Shown: one piece after another, positions 56,795-64,000 of the stretch
How positions within the stretch are numbered: position 1 is the first letter of the stretch
Layout: each line of letters opens with the position of its first letter
Assembly (NCBI GenBank): GCA_963793415.1
Contig: CAWCAC010000002.1
Coordinates: 1,302,001-1,366,000, forward strand
Length of the DNA stretch: 64,000 bases
Direction of reading: 5' to 3'
Source: CAXMST01 sp963793415
GTDB taxonomy: Bacteria > Actinomycetota > Thermoleophilia > Solirubrobacterales > 70-9
Made by a program: the position numbers and the translations under genes
The notes under the pieces: generated by a model
The model's input: only the letters and a program-made list of their open reading frames with translations
What the model was told of the DNA's origin: nothing
Database searches by the model: none

Positions 56795-58171
56795 ATGCCA
56801 GACGCCACCGAGGCCCCCGTCGCCCCCGAGCTCGACGAGGCCAAGACCCGCGCCTGCGTGATCGGCGCCGGCTCCTCCGGGATCGCGGCCGCGAAGGAGC
56901 TCCACACCCGTGGCATCCCCTTCGACTGCTTCGAGCTCGGCGACCGGGTCGGCGGCAACTGGGTCTTCCAGAACACGAACCAGATCTCGTCCTCGTACAA
57001 GAGTCTCCACATCAACACCTCGCGGGAGCGGATGGAGTTCGCCGACTACCCGATGCCGAAGAGCTATCCGGACTTTCCGCGCCATGATCACATCGCCAAG
57101 TACTTCGACGACTACGTCGACCACTTCGGCTTCCGCGACAAGATCCGCTTCGGCGTCGGCGTCGATCACGTCGCCCCGCGCGACGACGGCCGCTTCGACG
57201 TCCGGCTCACGAACGGGGAGGAGGCCGTCTACACGCACGTGCTCGTCTGCAACGGCCATCACTGGGACCCGCGCATGCCGGAGCCGCCGTTCCCGGGCTC
57301 GGAGGACTTCGAGGGCGAGCAGATCCACTCGCACGACTACAAGCTCGAGTCGCAGCTGACCGACAAGGACGTCGTCGTGCTCGGCGTCGGCAACTCGGGC
57401 ATGGACATCGCCGTCGACGCCTCCTACTACGCGCGCAACACCTACCTCGCGCACCGTCGCGGCGCCCACGTGATCCCCAAGTACCTGTTCGGCAAGCCGA
57501 TCGACCAGATCGGCGGCACGGAGTGGCTGCCGGGGCCGATTCGCTTCCGGATGCTGGGGCTGATGGTCCGCCTCGCGCAGGGCAAGATGGAGGACTACGG
57601 GCTGAAGAAGCCCGATCACGTCCTCGGCCACGCCCATCCGACGATCTCAGGCCGAATCCTCGACCGGCTCAGCCACGGCGCGATCATCCCGAAGCCGAAC
57701 ATCGCCGGCCTCGGCAAGGACACGGTCCGCTTCGACGACGGCAGCGAGGTCCACGCAGACCTCGTCGTCTACTGCACGGGCTACAAGATCACCTTCCCGT
57801 TCTTCGACGAGGACTTCGTCAGCGCCCCCGACAACCGCATCGACCTGTTCAAGTTCGTCTTCCACCCACGGGTCGACAACCTCTACTTCGTCGGTCTCGT
57901 GCAGCCGCTCGGCGCGATCATGCCGATCGCCGAGCGGCAGTCGACGCTGATCGCCGAGCACATCACCGGCGCCTACGAGCTGCCGACCCTGCCGGCGATG
58001 GAGAACGACATCTCGGTCAAGCAGCAGGCGATGCACCGCCGCTACGTCAGCTCCAAGCGGCACACGATCCAGGTCGACTTCGACGACTACATGAAGGAGC
58101 TGCGGGTCGAGCTCGAGAAGGCGGCGGCGCCTCCGGCCGCCCCCGCCTACTCGGCCGGCAGCGCCCAGTAG
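56795..58171 (+). CDS. Flavin-containing monooxygenase
   Basis: This 458-residue class B flavoprotein monooxygenase has FAD motif CVIGAGSSGIAAAKEL, NADPH motif VVVLGVGNSGMDIAVDA and an FMO-like fingerprint FPGSEDFEGEQIHSHDY. HADLVVYCTGYKITFPF is the ATG-type linker motif. It oxygenates nitrogen, sulfur or carbonyl groups using NADPH and O2. GAGGAG precedes the ATG. It converges on the lipoprotein gene with a 25-bp overlap of their ends. The substrate is unknown. Confidence 0.93.
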   Translation: MPDATEAPVAPELDEAKTRACVIGAGSSGIAAAKELHTRGIPFDCFELGDRVGGNWVFQNTNQISSSYKSLHINTSRERMEFADYPMPKSYPDFPRHDHIAKYFDDYVDHFGFRDKIRFGVGVDHVAPRDDGRFDVRLTNGEEAVYTHVLVCNGHHWDPRMPEPPFPGSEDFEGEQIHSHDYKLESQLTDKDVVVLGVGNSGMDIAVDASYYARNTYLAHRRGAHVIPKYLFGKPIDQIGGTEWLPGPIRFRMLGLMVRLAQGKMEDYGLKKPDHVLGHAHPTISGRILDRLSHGAIIPKPNIAGLGKDTVRFDDGSEVHADLVVYCTGYKITFPFFDEDFVSAPDNRIDLFKFVFHPRVDNLYFVGLVQPLGAIMPIAERQSTLIAEHITGAYELPTLPAMENDISVKQQAMHRRYVSSKRHTIQVDFDDYMKELRVELEKAAAPPAAPAYSAGSAQ

Positions 58172-59421
58172 GCGCTGACCCGGTACGCCGTCTCGCTCCC
58201 CGGCTGGTGAGTGAGCATCAGGATGTAGTCGTTGGCGCCGTCGGTGTCGACCAGATACTCGGCCTGGAGCTGGTTGACGCCGAGTAGCTCCGCCGTCGCC
58301 GACTCGTCGGCCCTGACGTCCTCGACGATCGCCTCGCCGTAGTCGGGGTCGCTGCCGATCCGCTCGATCGAGTCCCCGTCCTGGACGAAGCCGCCTTCGG
58401 AGGCGGGTAGGGCCTCGACCGTGATCGTGTCGTTGAAGGCGGCCGGGTCGTCTGCCCGGACCGAGTCGAGGAAGGCCTGCGCGGTCGCGTCGGCGTCGAT
58501 CCCCTCGTTCGGGGCGTCGAGACCGTTGTCGTCGGCGTAGATCCCGCTCGTGTGCTTGAGCTCGCCGTCAGCCTCGGAATCGAGCACCCACTGCTCGTAG
58601 GCGTGGACGCCGGGCTCGGTCGTGATGATCGCGATCCCGACCGGGCCGAACTGGGCCGTGCCGGCGATCGAGGCCTCGGCGAACGTCTTCTCCTGGAAGG
58701 AGCAGTCGCCGGTCTTCGGATCGGCGAAGCCGCTCGCATCGAGCCCGGCCTGCGAATGGCTCTCGGCGGCGATCTCATCGCAGTCACCGCTCTGCAGGGC
58801 GGCAAGGTAGGCATCGGACGCCTCCTCGATCGTGTTCGAGGGCTGCTGGGCGTCTGCGGCCGCGTCGGTTGCCGCGGCCGGCTCCTCCTCCGAGACGGGG
58901 GCCCCGGGATCTATGCACTCGAGCCCGGCGGCGTCGTTCGCCTCGGTCAGCGCGTCCAGCGCGTCGGTGGCAGCGCCGAAGAGGATCTCGTTGGCGCCGT
59001 CGGCGTCGCCGGACTCGGCGGCGCCAAGGACCTTCTCGTGCTCGGCGATCAGCTTGGCGCTGGCGTCCTGATATGCGGCCCAGGCGTCAGCGGCCTCCTC
59101 GGGGGCCTCGATCGACGCGAGCTTCGCCTGCTCCTGGTTCTCGAGCTCGACGAGCAGCTCGAACTCGGCCGCGAGCCCCTCGGCCGAGATGCCGTAGACG
59201 GGCGCACGCGAGAAGATCTCGCCCGCGGTGTCGCAGTAGGAATCGACCGCGTCGGTGAACTCCGCCTCGCTCTCGAACGGGCCGGTATCGACCTCGATCT
59301 CGGCGATCGTGGCCGGCGCCGCGGCCGTCTCAGCGGTGCTGTCGGTGTCGTCATCTGAGCCGCAGCCTGCGGCGAGTGCGGCGCTCGCGATCAACGCGAG
59401 GCCGGTGAGCCTGATCCTCAA
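58147..59421 (-). CDS. Large acidic lipoprotein of unknown function
   Basis: This 424-residue lipoprotein from TTG 59421 has SD AAGGGG upstream, signal RLTGLALIASAALAAGC with a lipobox LAAGC and then an acidic, Ser/Asp/Thr-rich linker. The first half is helical and very acidic (SEAEFTDAVDSYCDT, AAYQDASAKLIAEHEKVL), with two Cys; the second half reads like two NTF2-like or Ig-like modules (SYQ-type QSGDCDEIAAESHSQAGLD, DYILMLTHQPGSETAYRVSAYW). I do not recognise a family. Upstream frame to 59508 is not convincing. Its 3' end overlaps the FMO end by 25 bp. Confidence 0.8.
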   Translation of the reverse strand: MRIRLTGLALIASAALAAGCGSDDDTDSTAETAAAPATIAEIEVDTGPFESEAEFTDAVDSYCDTAGEIFSRAPVYGISAEGLAAEFELLVELENQEQAKLASIEAPEEAADAWAAYQDASAKLIAEHEKVLGAAESGDADGANEILFGAATDALDALTEANDAAGLECIDPGAPVSEEEPAAATDAAADAQQPSNTIEEASDAYLAALQSGDCDEIAAESHSQAGLDASGFADPKTGDCSFQEKTFAEASIAGTAQFGPVGIAIITTEPGVHAYEQWVLDSEADGELKHTSGIYADDNGLDAPNEGIDADATAQAFLDSVRADDPAAFNDTITVEALPASEGGFVQDGDSIERIGSDPDYGEAIVEDVRADESATAELLGVNQLQAEYLVDTDGANDYILMLTHQPGSETAYRVSAYWALPAE

Positions 59422-59514
59422 GGTCCTGATCCCCTTTTCCCGTGTGTCCCCCCACGCCGGTCCCTGCCGGACGGGGTCCGCTCCCTGGGCGGAGGCGGCA
59501 ACATACACGGCGGA

Positions 59515-59530
59515 GCGGCGCCTGCGCCGC
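59515..59530. terminator. GC-rich palindrome after the trypsin-like protease
   Basis: GCGGCGC-CT-GCGCCGC lies 15 bases past the protease stop on the minus strand. A stem is possible only with a tight loop. Confidence 0.35.
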
Positions 59531-59544
59531 CTGCCGACCGCGGC

Positions 59545-60609
59545 TCAGCGCTTGCCGGCGGCCTTCCGCATCTTCTCGGCGACCCGCGTGAACTGCGGCC
59601 CGTAGAGGTGGTTCGGCAGCTGCTCGTAGCCGAAGCTCGTGACCGAGTTCAGGTAGTACTGGCCCAGTGCCTTGCCGGGGATTGCCCAGCCGCCGCCGCT
59701 GGCGCCACCGAGCATGTCGCAGCCGATTCCGATCGGCTTCGGGCCGGGGCCGCGGTAGCCGGGGTCGTAGCCCGCGAACTTGTCGATGCACTCCCACATG
59801 ACCTGGGTGTCGAGCTTGTTGAAGGGGTAACCGACGGCCCGGTAGCGCTTCTTCCTCGGGTTGACGTTGTAGGCGAAGCCCTGTGAGCCGACGACGGCCT
59901 CGACCTTGCCGTTCGCGTTCGGCGCCAGCTTCACCGCCGAGAAGTCGAAGTTCGAGTTGCCCTGCCGCGCCCACGACCTCTTGACGAGGACCGAGCGGGC
60001 ATCGAAGCTCCCGAACGGCTCGGTGCCGCGGTTGTAGGAGGGGACGAAAGTGAGCGAGGAGGCGAAGTTGCCGCCCGGCTCCTTGACGCAGTGGCCGGCG
60101 GTGAAGACCGTGCTCTGGTTCTTCGTGTGGACGACGCTGGCCGAGCACGAGTAGGTGCCGATCCCCGGGATCTGGCCGATGACCCTGCCGTTCGTGCTGT
60201 TCGGGTAGACGTTCGGGCCGGCGACTGCGCGAGAGGTGAAGGTGCCGAACCCGGAGGCCCCGGCTCCGGCCCGGCTCGTGGCCTCGGCCGCGGCGATGTT
60301 CGGCGGCGTGTAGCCCTCGACGTAGCCGGGCTTGCCCGACGGAGCTTCACCGGTCCCGGCCGCCCCGACGGAGCTCACTCCGGCGCCCTCCGGCAGCTGC
60401 CGCGTGATCGGGTCGAGCGGCTCGGCGCTGCGGATCTGCGAGCGCGTCAGCTTGTCGCCCCCGTCGAGCTCGTGGACGATCGTGCCGCCGCCGGCAGCAA
60501 ACGAGCGGGGTGCGAGGAGCAGTGCGAGCGCGAGCACCAGGACGGTCGCTGCCGCGGCTGTCGCCGCAATCGTGACCCTCGAGGTTCCCGCCTGATAGGC
60601 GGTTGACAT
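59545..60609 (-). CDS. Secreted trypsin-like serine protease
   Basis: This is a 354-residue exported S1-family-like protease. It has a signal/anchor (AATAAAATVLVLALALLLAPRSFAAG), a pro-like region of about 90 residues rich in Gly and Ala, then a chymotrypsin fold. Catalytic triad: His in STVFTAGHCVKEPGG, Asp in NSNFDFSAVKLAP and Ser in LGGASGGGWAIPG. A Cys pair brackets the His. The start ATG 60609 is the first in a sensible place. The target is unknown. Confidence 0.9.
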   Translation of the reverse strand: MSTAYQAGTSRVTIAATAAAATVLVLALALLLAPRSFAAGGGTIVHELDGGDKLTRSQIRSAEPLDPITRQLPEGAGVSSVGAAGTGEAPSGKPGYVEGYTPPNIAAAEATSRAGAGASGFGTFTSRAVAGPNVYPNSTNGRVIGQIPGIGTYSCSASVVHTKNQSTVFTAGHCVKEPGGNFASSLTFVPSYNRGTEPFGSFDARSVLVKRSWARQGNSNFDFSAVKLAPNANGKVEAVVGSQGFAYNVNPRKKRYRAVGYPFNKLDTQVMWECIDKFAGYDPGYRGPGPKPIGIGCDMLGGASGGGWAIPGKALGQYYLNSVTSFGYEQLPNHLYGPQFTRVAEKMRKAAGKR

Positions 60610-60648
60610 CGCCTCAGGTTCTAGCAGAGGCCCTACGCCGGGACGGGT

Positions 60649-61584
60649 TCAGGCCGGGCCGGAGACGCGCGGGATCGAAGCGATCGCCGCATCGCGGCTG
60701 ACGGCTCCGATCTCGTCCGGGAGCTCGGCCAGCTGCACGTTCGCGATCGGCTGCGGCTGTTCCGACAACGGTACGAAGAAGTCGTCGTAGTGGGTGGGGA
60801 CGATCAGCGCCGGGTCCAGCTTGGGCAGGACCCGCTCCCAGTAGCGCTCGGTGAAGTTGCGGCCGGCGACGCCGGCGAGGAAGACATCGACACCGCCTGC
60901 GGGGATCCCCGGTGGGCGCAGGGCGTCGTCGATCAGGTCGGCGCTGCCCTGGTGGTAGAGCGTGATGCCGCCGACCGCGATCGTGATCCCCCAGACCTGA
61001 CCGCAGCGGTAGGCGCCGGGACTGAGCCCGTCGAGGTGGTCGCAGGTGAGCTCGCCGTCGAAGGGGACGCGGGCGCCGAGCAGCAGGCGCGAGTGCTGCG
61101 AGGGGGTGAAGGAGACCTCGAACGGGCCGAGCTCGTAGGTTTCGTACGGCGTCACCACGACCGCCTGTTCGCGAAGCCCGTGTAGGCCCATCAGCCGGGC
61201 CAGCGACTCCGAGCCGTAGGCGTTGCAGCCGGAGCGGCGGGCGAGGGCCGGGGCGTCGACCGCGTGGTCGAAGTGCGTGTGGCCGACCAGAACTCCCTCG
61301 ACGGTGTTGCCGGCCCGGGGCGCGCACCAGCGCGCGAGCAGGGCCGGGTCCGGCAGCGCCGTGCGACGGCGCAGGAGCGAGCTCAGCGGCACGCGCGAGA
61401 CGTAGGGGTCGATGAACAGCTCGCTGCTCTCGTAGGTGAGGCGGTAGCCGGAGACGCCGAGCCACTCGATCCCGAGCCCGGCGGGCAGCACATCATCAAC
61501 GATCCCCGAACGCGCCTCCAGCTCGGTTGCGGCTTGGGCGCTGGCCGCGTTCGACTCCTCCCGCGTCGGGATCCGACGGACCAT
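60649..61584 (-). CDS. MBL-fold metallo-hydrolase (UlaG-like)
   Basis: This 311-residue metallo-beta-lactamase-fold protein has the HxHxDH motif in GVLVGHTHFDHAVDAP. The later ligands are expected in FTPSQHSRLLLG, ITLYHQGSADLID and VPTHYDDFFVP. Residues 36-75 resemble the UlaG/NAPE-PLD-like group (IEWLGVSGYRLTYESSELFIDP). It has no signal peptide. Divergent from the GST-like gene across 75 bp. The substrate is not known. Confidence 0.88.
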   Translation of the reverse strand: MVRRIPTREESNAASAQAATELEARSGIVDDVLPAGLGIEWLGVSGYRLTYESSELFIDPYVSRVPLSSLLRRRTALPDPALLARWCAPRAGNTVEGVLVGHTHFDHAVDAPALARRSGCNAYGSESLARLMGLHGLREQAVVVTPYETYELGPFEVSFTPSQHSRLLLGARVPFDGELTCDHLDGLSPGAYRCGQVWGITIAVGGITLYHQGSADLIDDALRPPGIPAGGVDVFLAGVAGRNFTERYWERVLPKLDPALIVPTHYDDFFVPLSEQPQPIANVQLAELPDEIGAVSRDAAIASIPRVSGPA

Positions 61585-61620
61585 CTCGGCGAGGTGGTGG
61601 AGGGGGGAGGCGATCGCGCA

Positions 61621-61659
61621 AATGTAACCGGCTCACAGATTCGGGAGTAGGCTGCGCCG
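61621..61659. promoter_or_regulatory. Divergent promoters for MBL-fold and GST-like genes
   Basis: On the plus strand TAGGCT (61648-61653) lies six bases before the ATG at 61660. On the minus strand TACATT (from 61626) is a possible -10 for the MBL gene with a leader of about 30 bases. TGTAAC (61623-61628) overlaps both. Confidence 0.45.
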
Positions 61660-62451
61660 ATGGCCACCGCCACGGACACGAAGCCGGTTCTGATCACCCT
61701 GCCGCTCTCGCTCTTCAACGAGCTCGGGCGCTGGAGCCTCGAGTCCTGTGGGGTCGAGTACGAGGAGCGGCGGCAGGCGGCCGTCTTCCACGTCATCGCC
61801 TCACGTATTCACGGCGGCGCCGGCACCACGCCCCTGCTTCTCGCCGACGGCCAGAAGCTCAAGGCGTCGGCCGAGATCGCCGAGTGGGCCGACGCGCGGG
61901 CCCCGGACGGCGGCCACATCTATCCGCGCGAAGCCGCGGCGCGAGCGGAGGCGCAGCGCCTCGTCTCGCACCTGGCCAAAGATCTCGGCCTGGCGGCGCG
62001 CCGCATGGCCTGGGAGTTTTTCATCGACGATCCAGCCGGCGTCACACGCTTCTGGTCGGACGGTACGCCTGAGTGGCAGCAGCGACTGATGCCGATCATG
62101 ATGAGAGCGAGCAAGCCCGCGGTCCGCAAGTCGATGGACCTCTCGCCCGAGGCGATCGCCGCGGCGCCGGGGCAGACGCTGGCCGTCTTCGACGAGATCG
62201 GCGAGCGGCTCTCCGACGGTCGCCCATTCCTCGGCGGTGACCGCTTCGGGATCCACGACATCGCCTTCGCGGCGATGGCCTCGCCCGCCGTCTGCCCGAC
62301 CGAGGGCTACCCGGCGCCGCACTTCCAGCCCGAGGACTTCCCGCAGGTCCATGCCGATCGGATCCGCAGCTTCCGCGAGCACCCGGCCGGGCGGTTCGCG
62401 CTGCGCATGTACGCCGAACACCGCGACCCGGCGACGCCGGGCTCCTACTGA
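61660..62451 (+). CDS. Glutathione S-transferase-like protein
   Basis: This 263-residue protein has an N-terminal thioredoxin-like fold segment (PVLITLPLSLFNELGRWSLESCG, EERRQAAVFHVIASRI, PLLLADGQKLKASAEIAEWAD) and an all-helical C-terminal domain with GIHDIAFAAMASPAV. It is like the protein at 31276 in plan but not close in sequence. The thiol cofactor is unclear, as most actinobacteria use mycothiol. The transcript is probably leaderless. Confidence 0.82.
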   Translation: MATATDTKPVLITLPLSLFNELGRWSLESCGVEYEERRQAAVFHVIASRIHGGAGTTPLLLADGQKLKASAEIAEWADARAPDGGHIYPREAAARAEAQRLVSHLAKDLGLAARRMAWEFFIDDPAGVTRFWSDGTPEWQQRLMPIMMRASKPAVRKSMDLSPEAIAAAPGQTLAVFDEIGERLSDGRPFLGGDRFGIHDIAFAAMASPAVCPTEGYPAPHFQPEDFPQVHADRIRSFREHPAGRFALRMYAEHRDPATPGSY

Positions 62452-62466
62452 GGGCGAACGCGCGGA

Positions 62467-62488
62467 ATCCGCCCCTATAGGGGCGGAT
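62467..62488. terminator. Perfect palindromic hairpin between converging genes
   Basis: ATCCGCCCC-TATA-GGGGCGGAT forms a 9-bp perfect stem, 15 bases after the GST-like stop and covering the stop codon of the SGNH gene (62475-62477). It serves both directions. Confidence 0.7.
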
Positions 62489-63314
62489 CGGGCACGTTCG
62501 CGGCCGTGCGACTGCCCGGCGGCAGCACCGGCTCCAGCGTCGGCCGCTTCGGAGTGAGGCCGTCGCCGGAGGAGACGCCGCGCAGCCTGCGCACGATCCA
62601 CGGCGCCAGGTAGCGGCCGGCCCAGACCACGTCGCCCGCTACCTGGATCGGGCGCGGGCGCGGGCGGTGTGCCGGCAGCGTCGTCTCCCAGTCGGGATCG
62701 AGCTCGATCAGGCCGAGCGACGCCGCGGCGACGTCGGCAATCCGCTCGTGGCCGACCGGGCTCGCGTGCAGGCGATCGGAGGACCAGAGGGCGGGGTGGA
62801 CGATGCCGTCGTGCTCGAGGTCGATCAGGACGGCGTTCTGGCGCTCGGCAATCTCGCGGATCGTCCTGTTGAAGCCGGCGATCCGGGGCCGGAAGCGGGA
62901 GGCGCCGAGCGTCACTGAGGCGCCGATATCGGGGTAGTTCATCATCAGCACTGTCGCGCCCGACTCGCGCAGGGAGGCGACGATCGTCTCGAGGTCGTCG
63001 GCGCGGGCGTCCAGGTCGACCTCCTTGCGGAGGATGTCGTTGACGCCGCCGAGCACGCTGGCGAGATCGGGCTCCAGCTCGAGCGCGGCGCCGAGCTGTT
63101 CCTCCCGAATCTGGGGCAGCTTGCGGCCCCGGATCGCGAGGTTGGCGTAGTGGACACCCGGGTTGACGGTCGCCAGGTATTCGGCGAGACGGTCCGCCCA
63201 GCCGCGGTAGCCGACGCCGTGTGGGTGCAGGTCCATCAGGCCCTCGGTCGTCGAATCCCCGAGCGCGACGTACCGGTGGAAGACGGGCCCCCCGACCTTC
63301 TTCGCCTCATCCAT
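62475..63314 (-). CDS. SGNH/GDSL-family hydrolase
   Basis: This 279-residue esterase/lipase-like enzyme has nucleophile Ser in RYVALGDSTTEG, the oxyanion Gly in YANLAIRGRKLPQI, Asn in VLGGVNDILR and the Asp-His pair in WSSDRLHASPVGH. It is an SGNH hydrolase of the TAP/GDSL class, with no signal peptide. The C-terminal tail of 60 residues has an amphipathic Arg-rich end. The ATG at 63314 is chosen because the fold begins there; the longer frame overlaps the divergent gene. Substrate unknown. Confidence 0.92.
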   Translation of the reverse strand: MDEAKKVGGPVFHRYVALGDSTTEGLMDLHPHGVGYRGWADRLAEYLATVNPGVHYANLAIRGRKLPQIREEQLGAALELEPDLASVLGGVNDILRKEVDLDARADDLETIVASLRESGATVLMMNYPDIGASVTLGASRFRPRIAGFNRTIREIAERQNAVLIDLEHDGIVHPALWSSDRLHASPVGHERIADVAAASLGLIELDPDWETTLPAHRPRPRPIQVAGDVVWAGRYLAPWIVRRLRGVSSGDGLTPKRPTLEPVLPPGSRTAANVPDPPL

Positions 63315-63404
63315 AGACCCGGATTGATAACCGAATCGCCGATCAACTGTCCGCTCTGCCGCGTGGCCGCTCAAGCCCCTGCGCGGCCGACCGATCACCG
63401 GAAT

Positions 63405-63956
63405 ATGGCACTCGGGACTTCTCAGGCAAAGGCTGGCGCCGGCGCACTTCCGCCGATGGTCGCCAGGCCCTGCGGTCGCGAAGGCGCCGAGCTCGCGGCG
63501 ACGCTCGCCGGCAGCACTCACCGGGACGTCCGCTTCCTCTCCGACCGACTGATTCCGCAGGCCGGCCTGAAGACGGACCTGATCGCGATCGCGCCCGCTG
63601 CGGTCTGGGTCGTGGAGGCGGGAGACCACGAGGGCGAGGCCCACGTCTGCGCCCGCCGCGATCGCCGCGAGCTCCGGATCGGCTCGGCCGATCTCAGCGA
63701 TCACGTGTCCGCCCTCGGCCGCCGCATCGAGCTTGTCGCGGCCGCCGTCGCCTCGGTCGCGCCCGGCCTGCCGACGCTCGGAGCCTTCTGCTTCCCCCGG
63801 GCCGAGCTGCCCGTCTTCCGGACGCTGACGGTCGCCGGTCTGCCGATCTGCGATCTCGAGGCGCTGTCGAAGCGCCTCAACGTCCGCGGCCCGGTCGGCG
63901 AGCTCGACGTCGTCCGCTTCGCCCGCGACCTCGGCCTCCACTTCCCGGCCTGCTGA
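63405..63956 (+). CDS. NERD-like nuclease-related domain protein
   Basis: This 183-residue protein shows GREGAELAATLAG, then a short NERD-type pattern: DRLIPQAGLKTDLIAIAPAAVWVVEAGDHEGEA, in which the strand-D-strand-E arrangement is like that of restriction-type nucleases, though the Lys of ExK is replaced (AGD). A conserved C-terminal AFCFPRAELPVF and GLPICDLEAL follow. The activity is therefore uncertain. The ATG at 63405 is chosen; an ATG at 63456 is an alternative. The last 44 bases of the window are non-coding. Confidence 0.72.
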   Translation: MALGTSQAKAGAGALPPMVARPCGREGAELAATLAGSTHRDVRFLSDRLIPQAGLKTDLIAIAPAAVWVVEAGDHEGEAHVCARRDRRELRIGSADLSDHVSALGRRIELVAAAVASVAPGLPTLGAFCFPRAELPVFRTLTVAGLPICDLEALSKRLNVRGPVGELDVVRFARDLGLHFPAC

Positions 63957-64000
63957 GCGCGTCGAACGCCGCTAGGCCGTTCCGAGCAAACGCGCCTTGA

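Noticed and set aside
1..64000. tRNA, rRNA, CRISPR array, prophage or insertion sequence
   Set aside because: No clover-leaf sequence, regularly spaced repeat, integrase or transposase was seen on either strand.

Overview
The window is GC-rich DNA with densely packed genes, many stop/start overlaps (ATGA, GTGA), frequent GTG and TTG starts, and several starts that appear leaderless. Together with an Rpf-type resuscitation domain under a c-di-AMP riboswitch, an ECF41-type sigma factor, secreted DVKN-repeat proteins and a CPA2 antiporter, this points to an actinobacterium. I infer a soil lineage such as Thermoleophilia/Solirubrobacterales from the style of the proteins, not from a search. I saw no rRNA, tRNA, CRISPR array, insertion sequence or prophage.

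Layout. 1-2755 (minus): two coupled response regulators, a DUF892 ferritin-like protein and a paired CrcB fluoride channel. 2868-3965 (minus): an acetylpolyamine amidohydrolase/HDAC-like enzyme, divergent from a 12-kb plus-strand operon. 4075-15976: kdd, a hotdog thioesterase-like gene, kce (BKACE), a TetR regulator, an S66 carboxypeptidase, a complete five-gene oligopeptide ABC importer, an S58 (DmpA/BapA-like) aminopeptidase and an M20 peptidase, nearly all with overlapping ends. It looks like one import-and-degrade unit for peptides carrying a beta-amino acid (beta-lysine-like), and is the most interesting system here. 15973-16253: a tspO remnant with an internal deletion.

16333-26983: an FAD oxidoreductase and a nitrilase-family protein; a secreted protein joining a possible PHM-like copper domain to a cupredoxin; a secreted protein of unknown function; an aldo/keto reductase; an NTF2-like protein; the riboswitch-controlled Rpf protein; a glycosidase and an SDR. 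26984-36272: two inverted copies of a roughly 300-bp intergenic repeat (27062-27368 and 35845-36147) flank a block with a class A PBP, DAHP synthase, a GST-like protein, GH25 lysozyme, an alkyltransferase-like protein, a methyltransferase and HMG-CoA reductase.

36273-50941: a Holliday-resolvase-related endonuclease, a leaderless methyltransferase, a coupled cupredoxin and multicopper oxidase, an MMPL transporter, an ArsR operon with two matching palindromic operators, a broken glycosidase, SCP2 protein, amidase, a frameshifted DEAD-box helicase, a secreted cupin, an antiporter, and a zinc-ribbon/HTH protein behind a 20-bp palindrome. 51087-56489: an NmrA-like protein, an ECF41-type sigma factor coupled to an epimerase, then a stretch in which four consecutive genes or remnants carry frame disruptions or decay. 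56795-64000: an FMO, a lipoprotein, a trypsin-like protease, an MBL-fold hydrolase, a GST-like protein, an SGNH hydrolase and a NERD-like protein.
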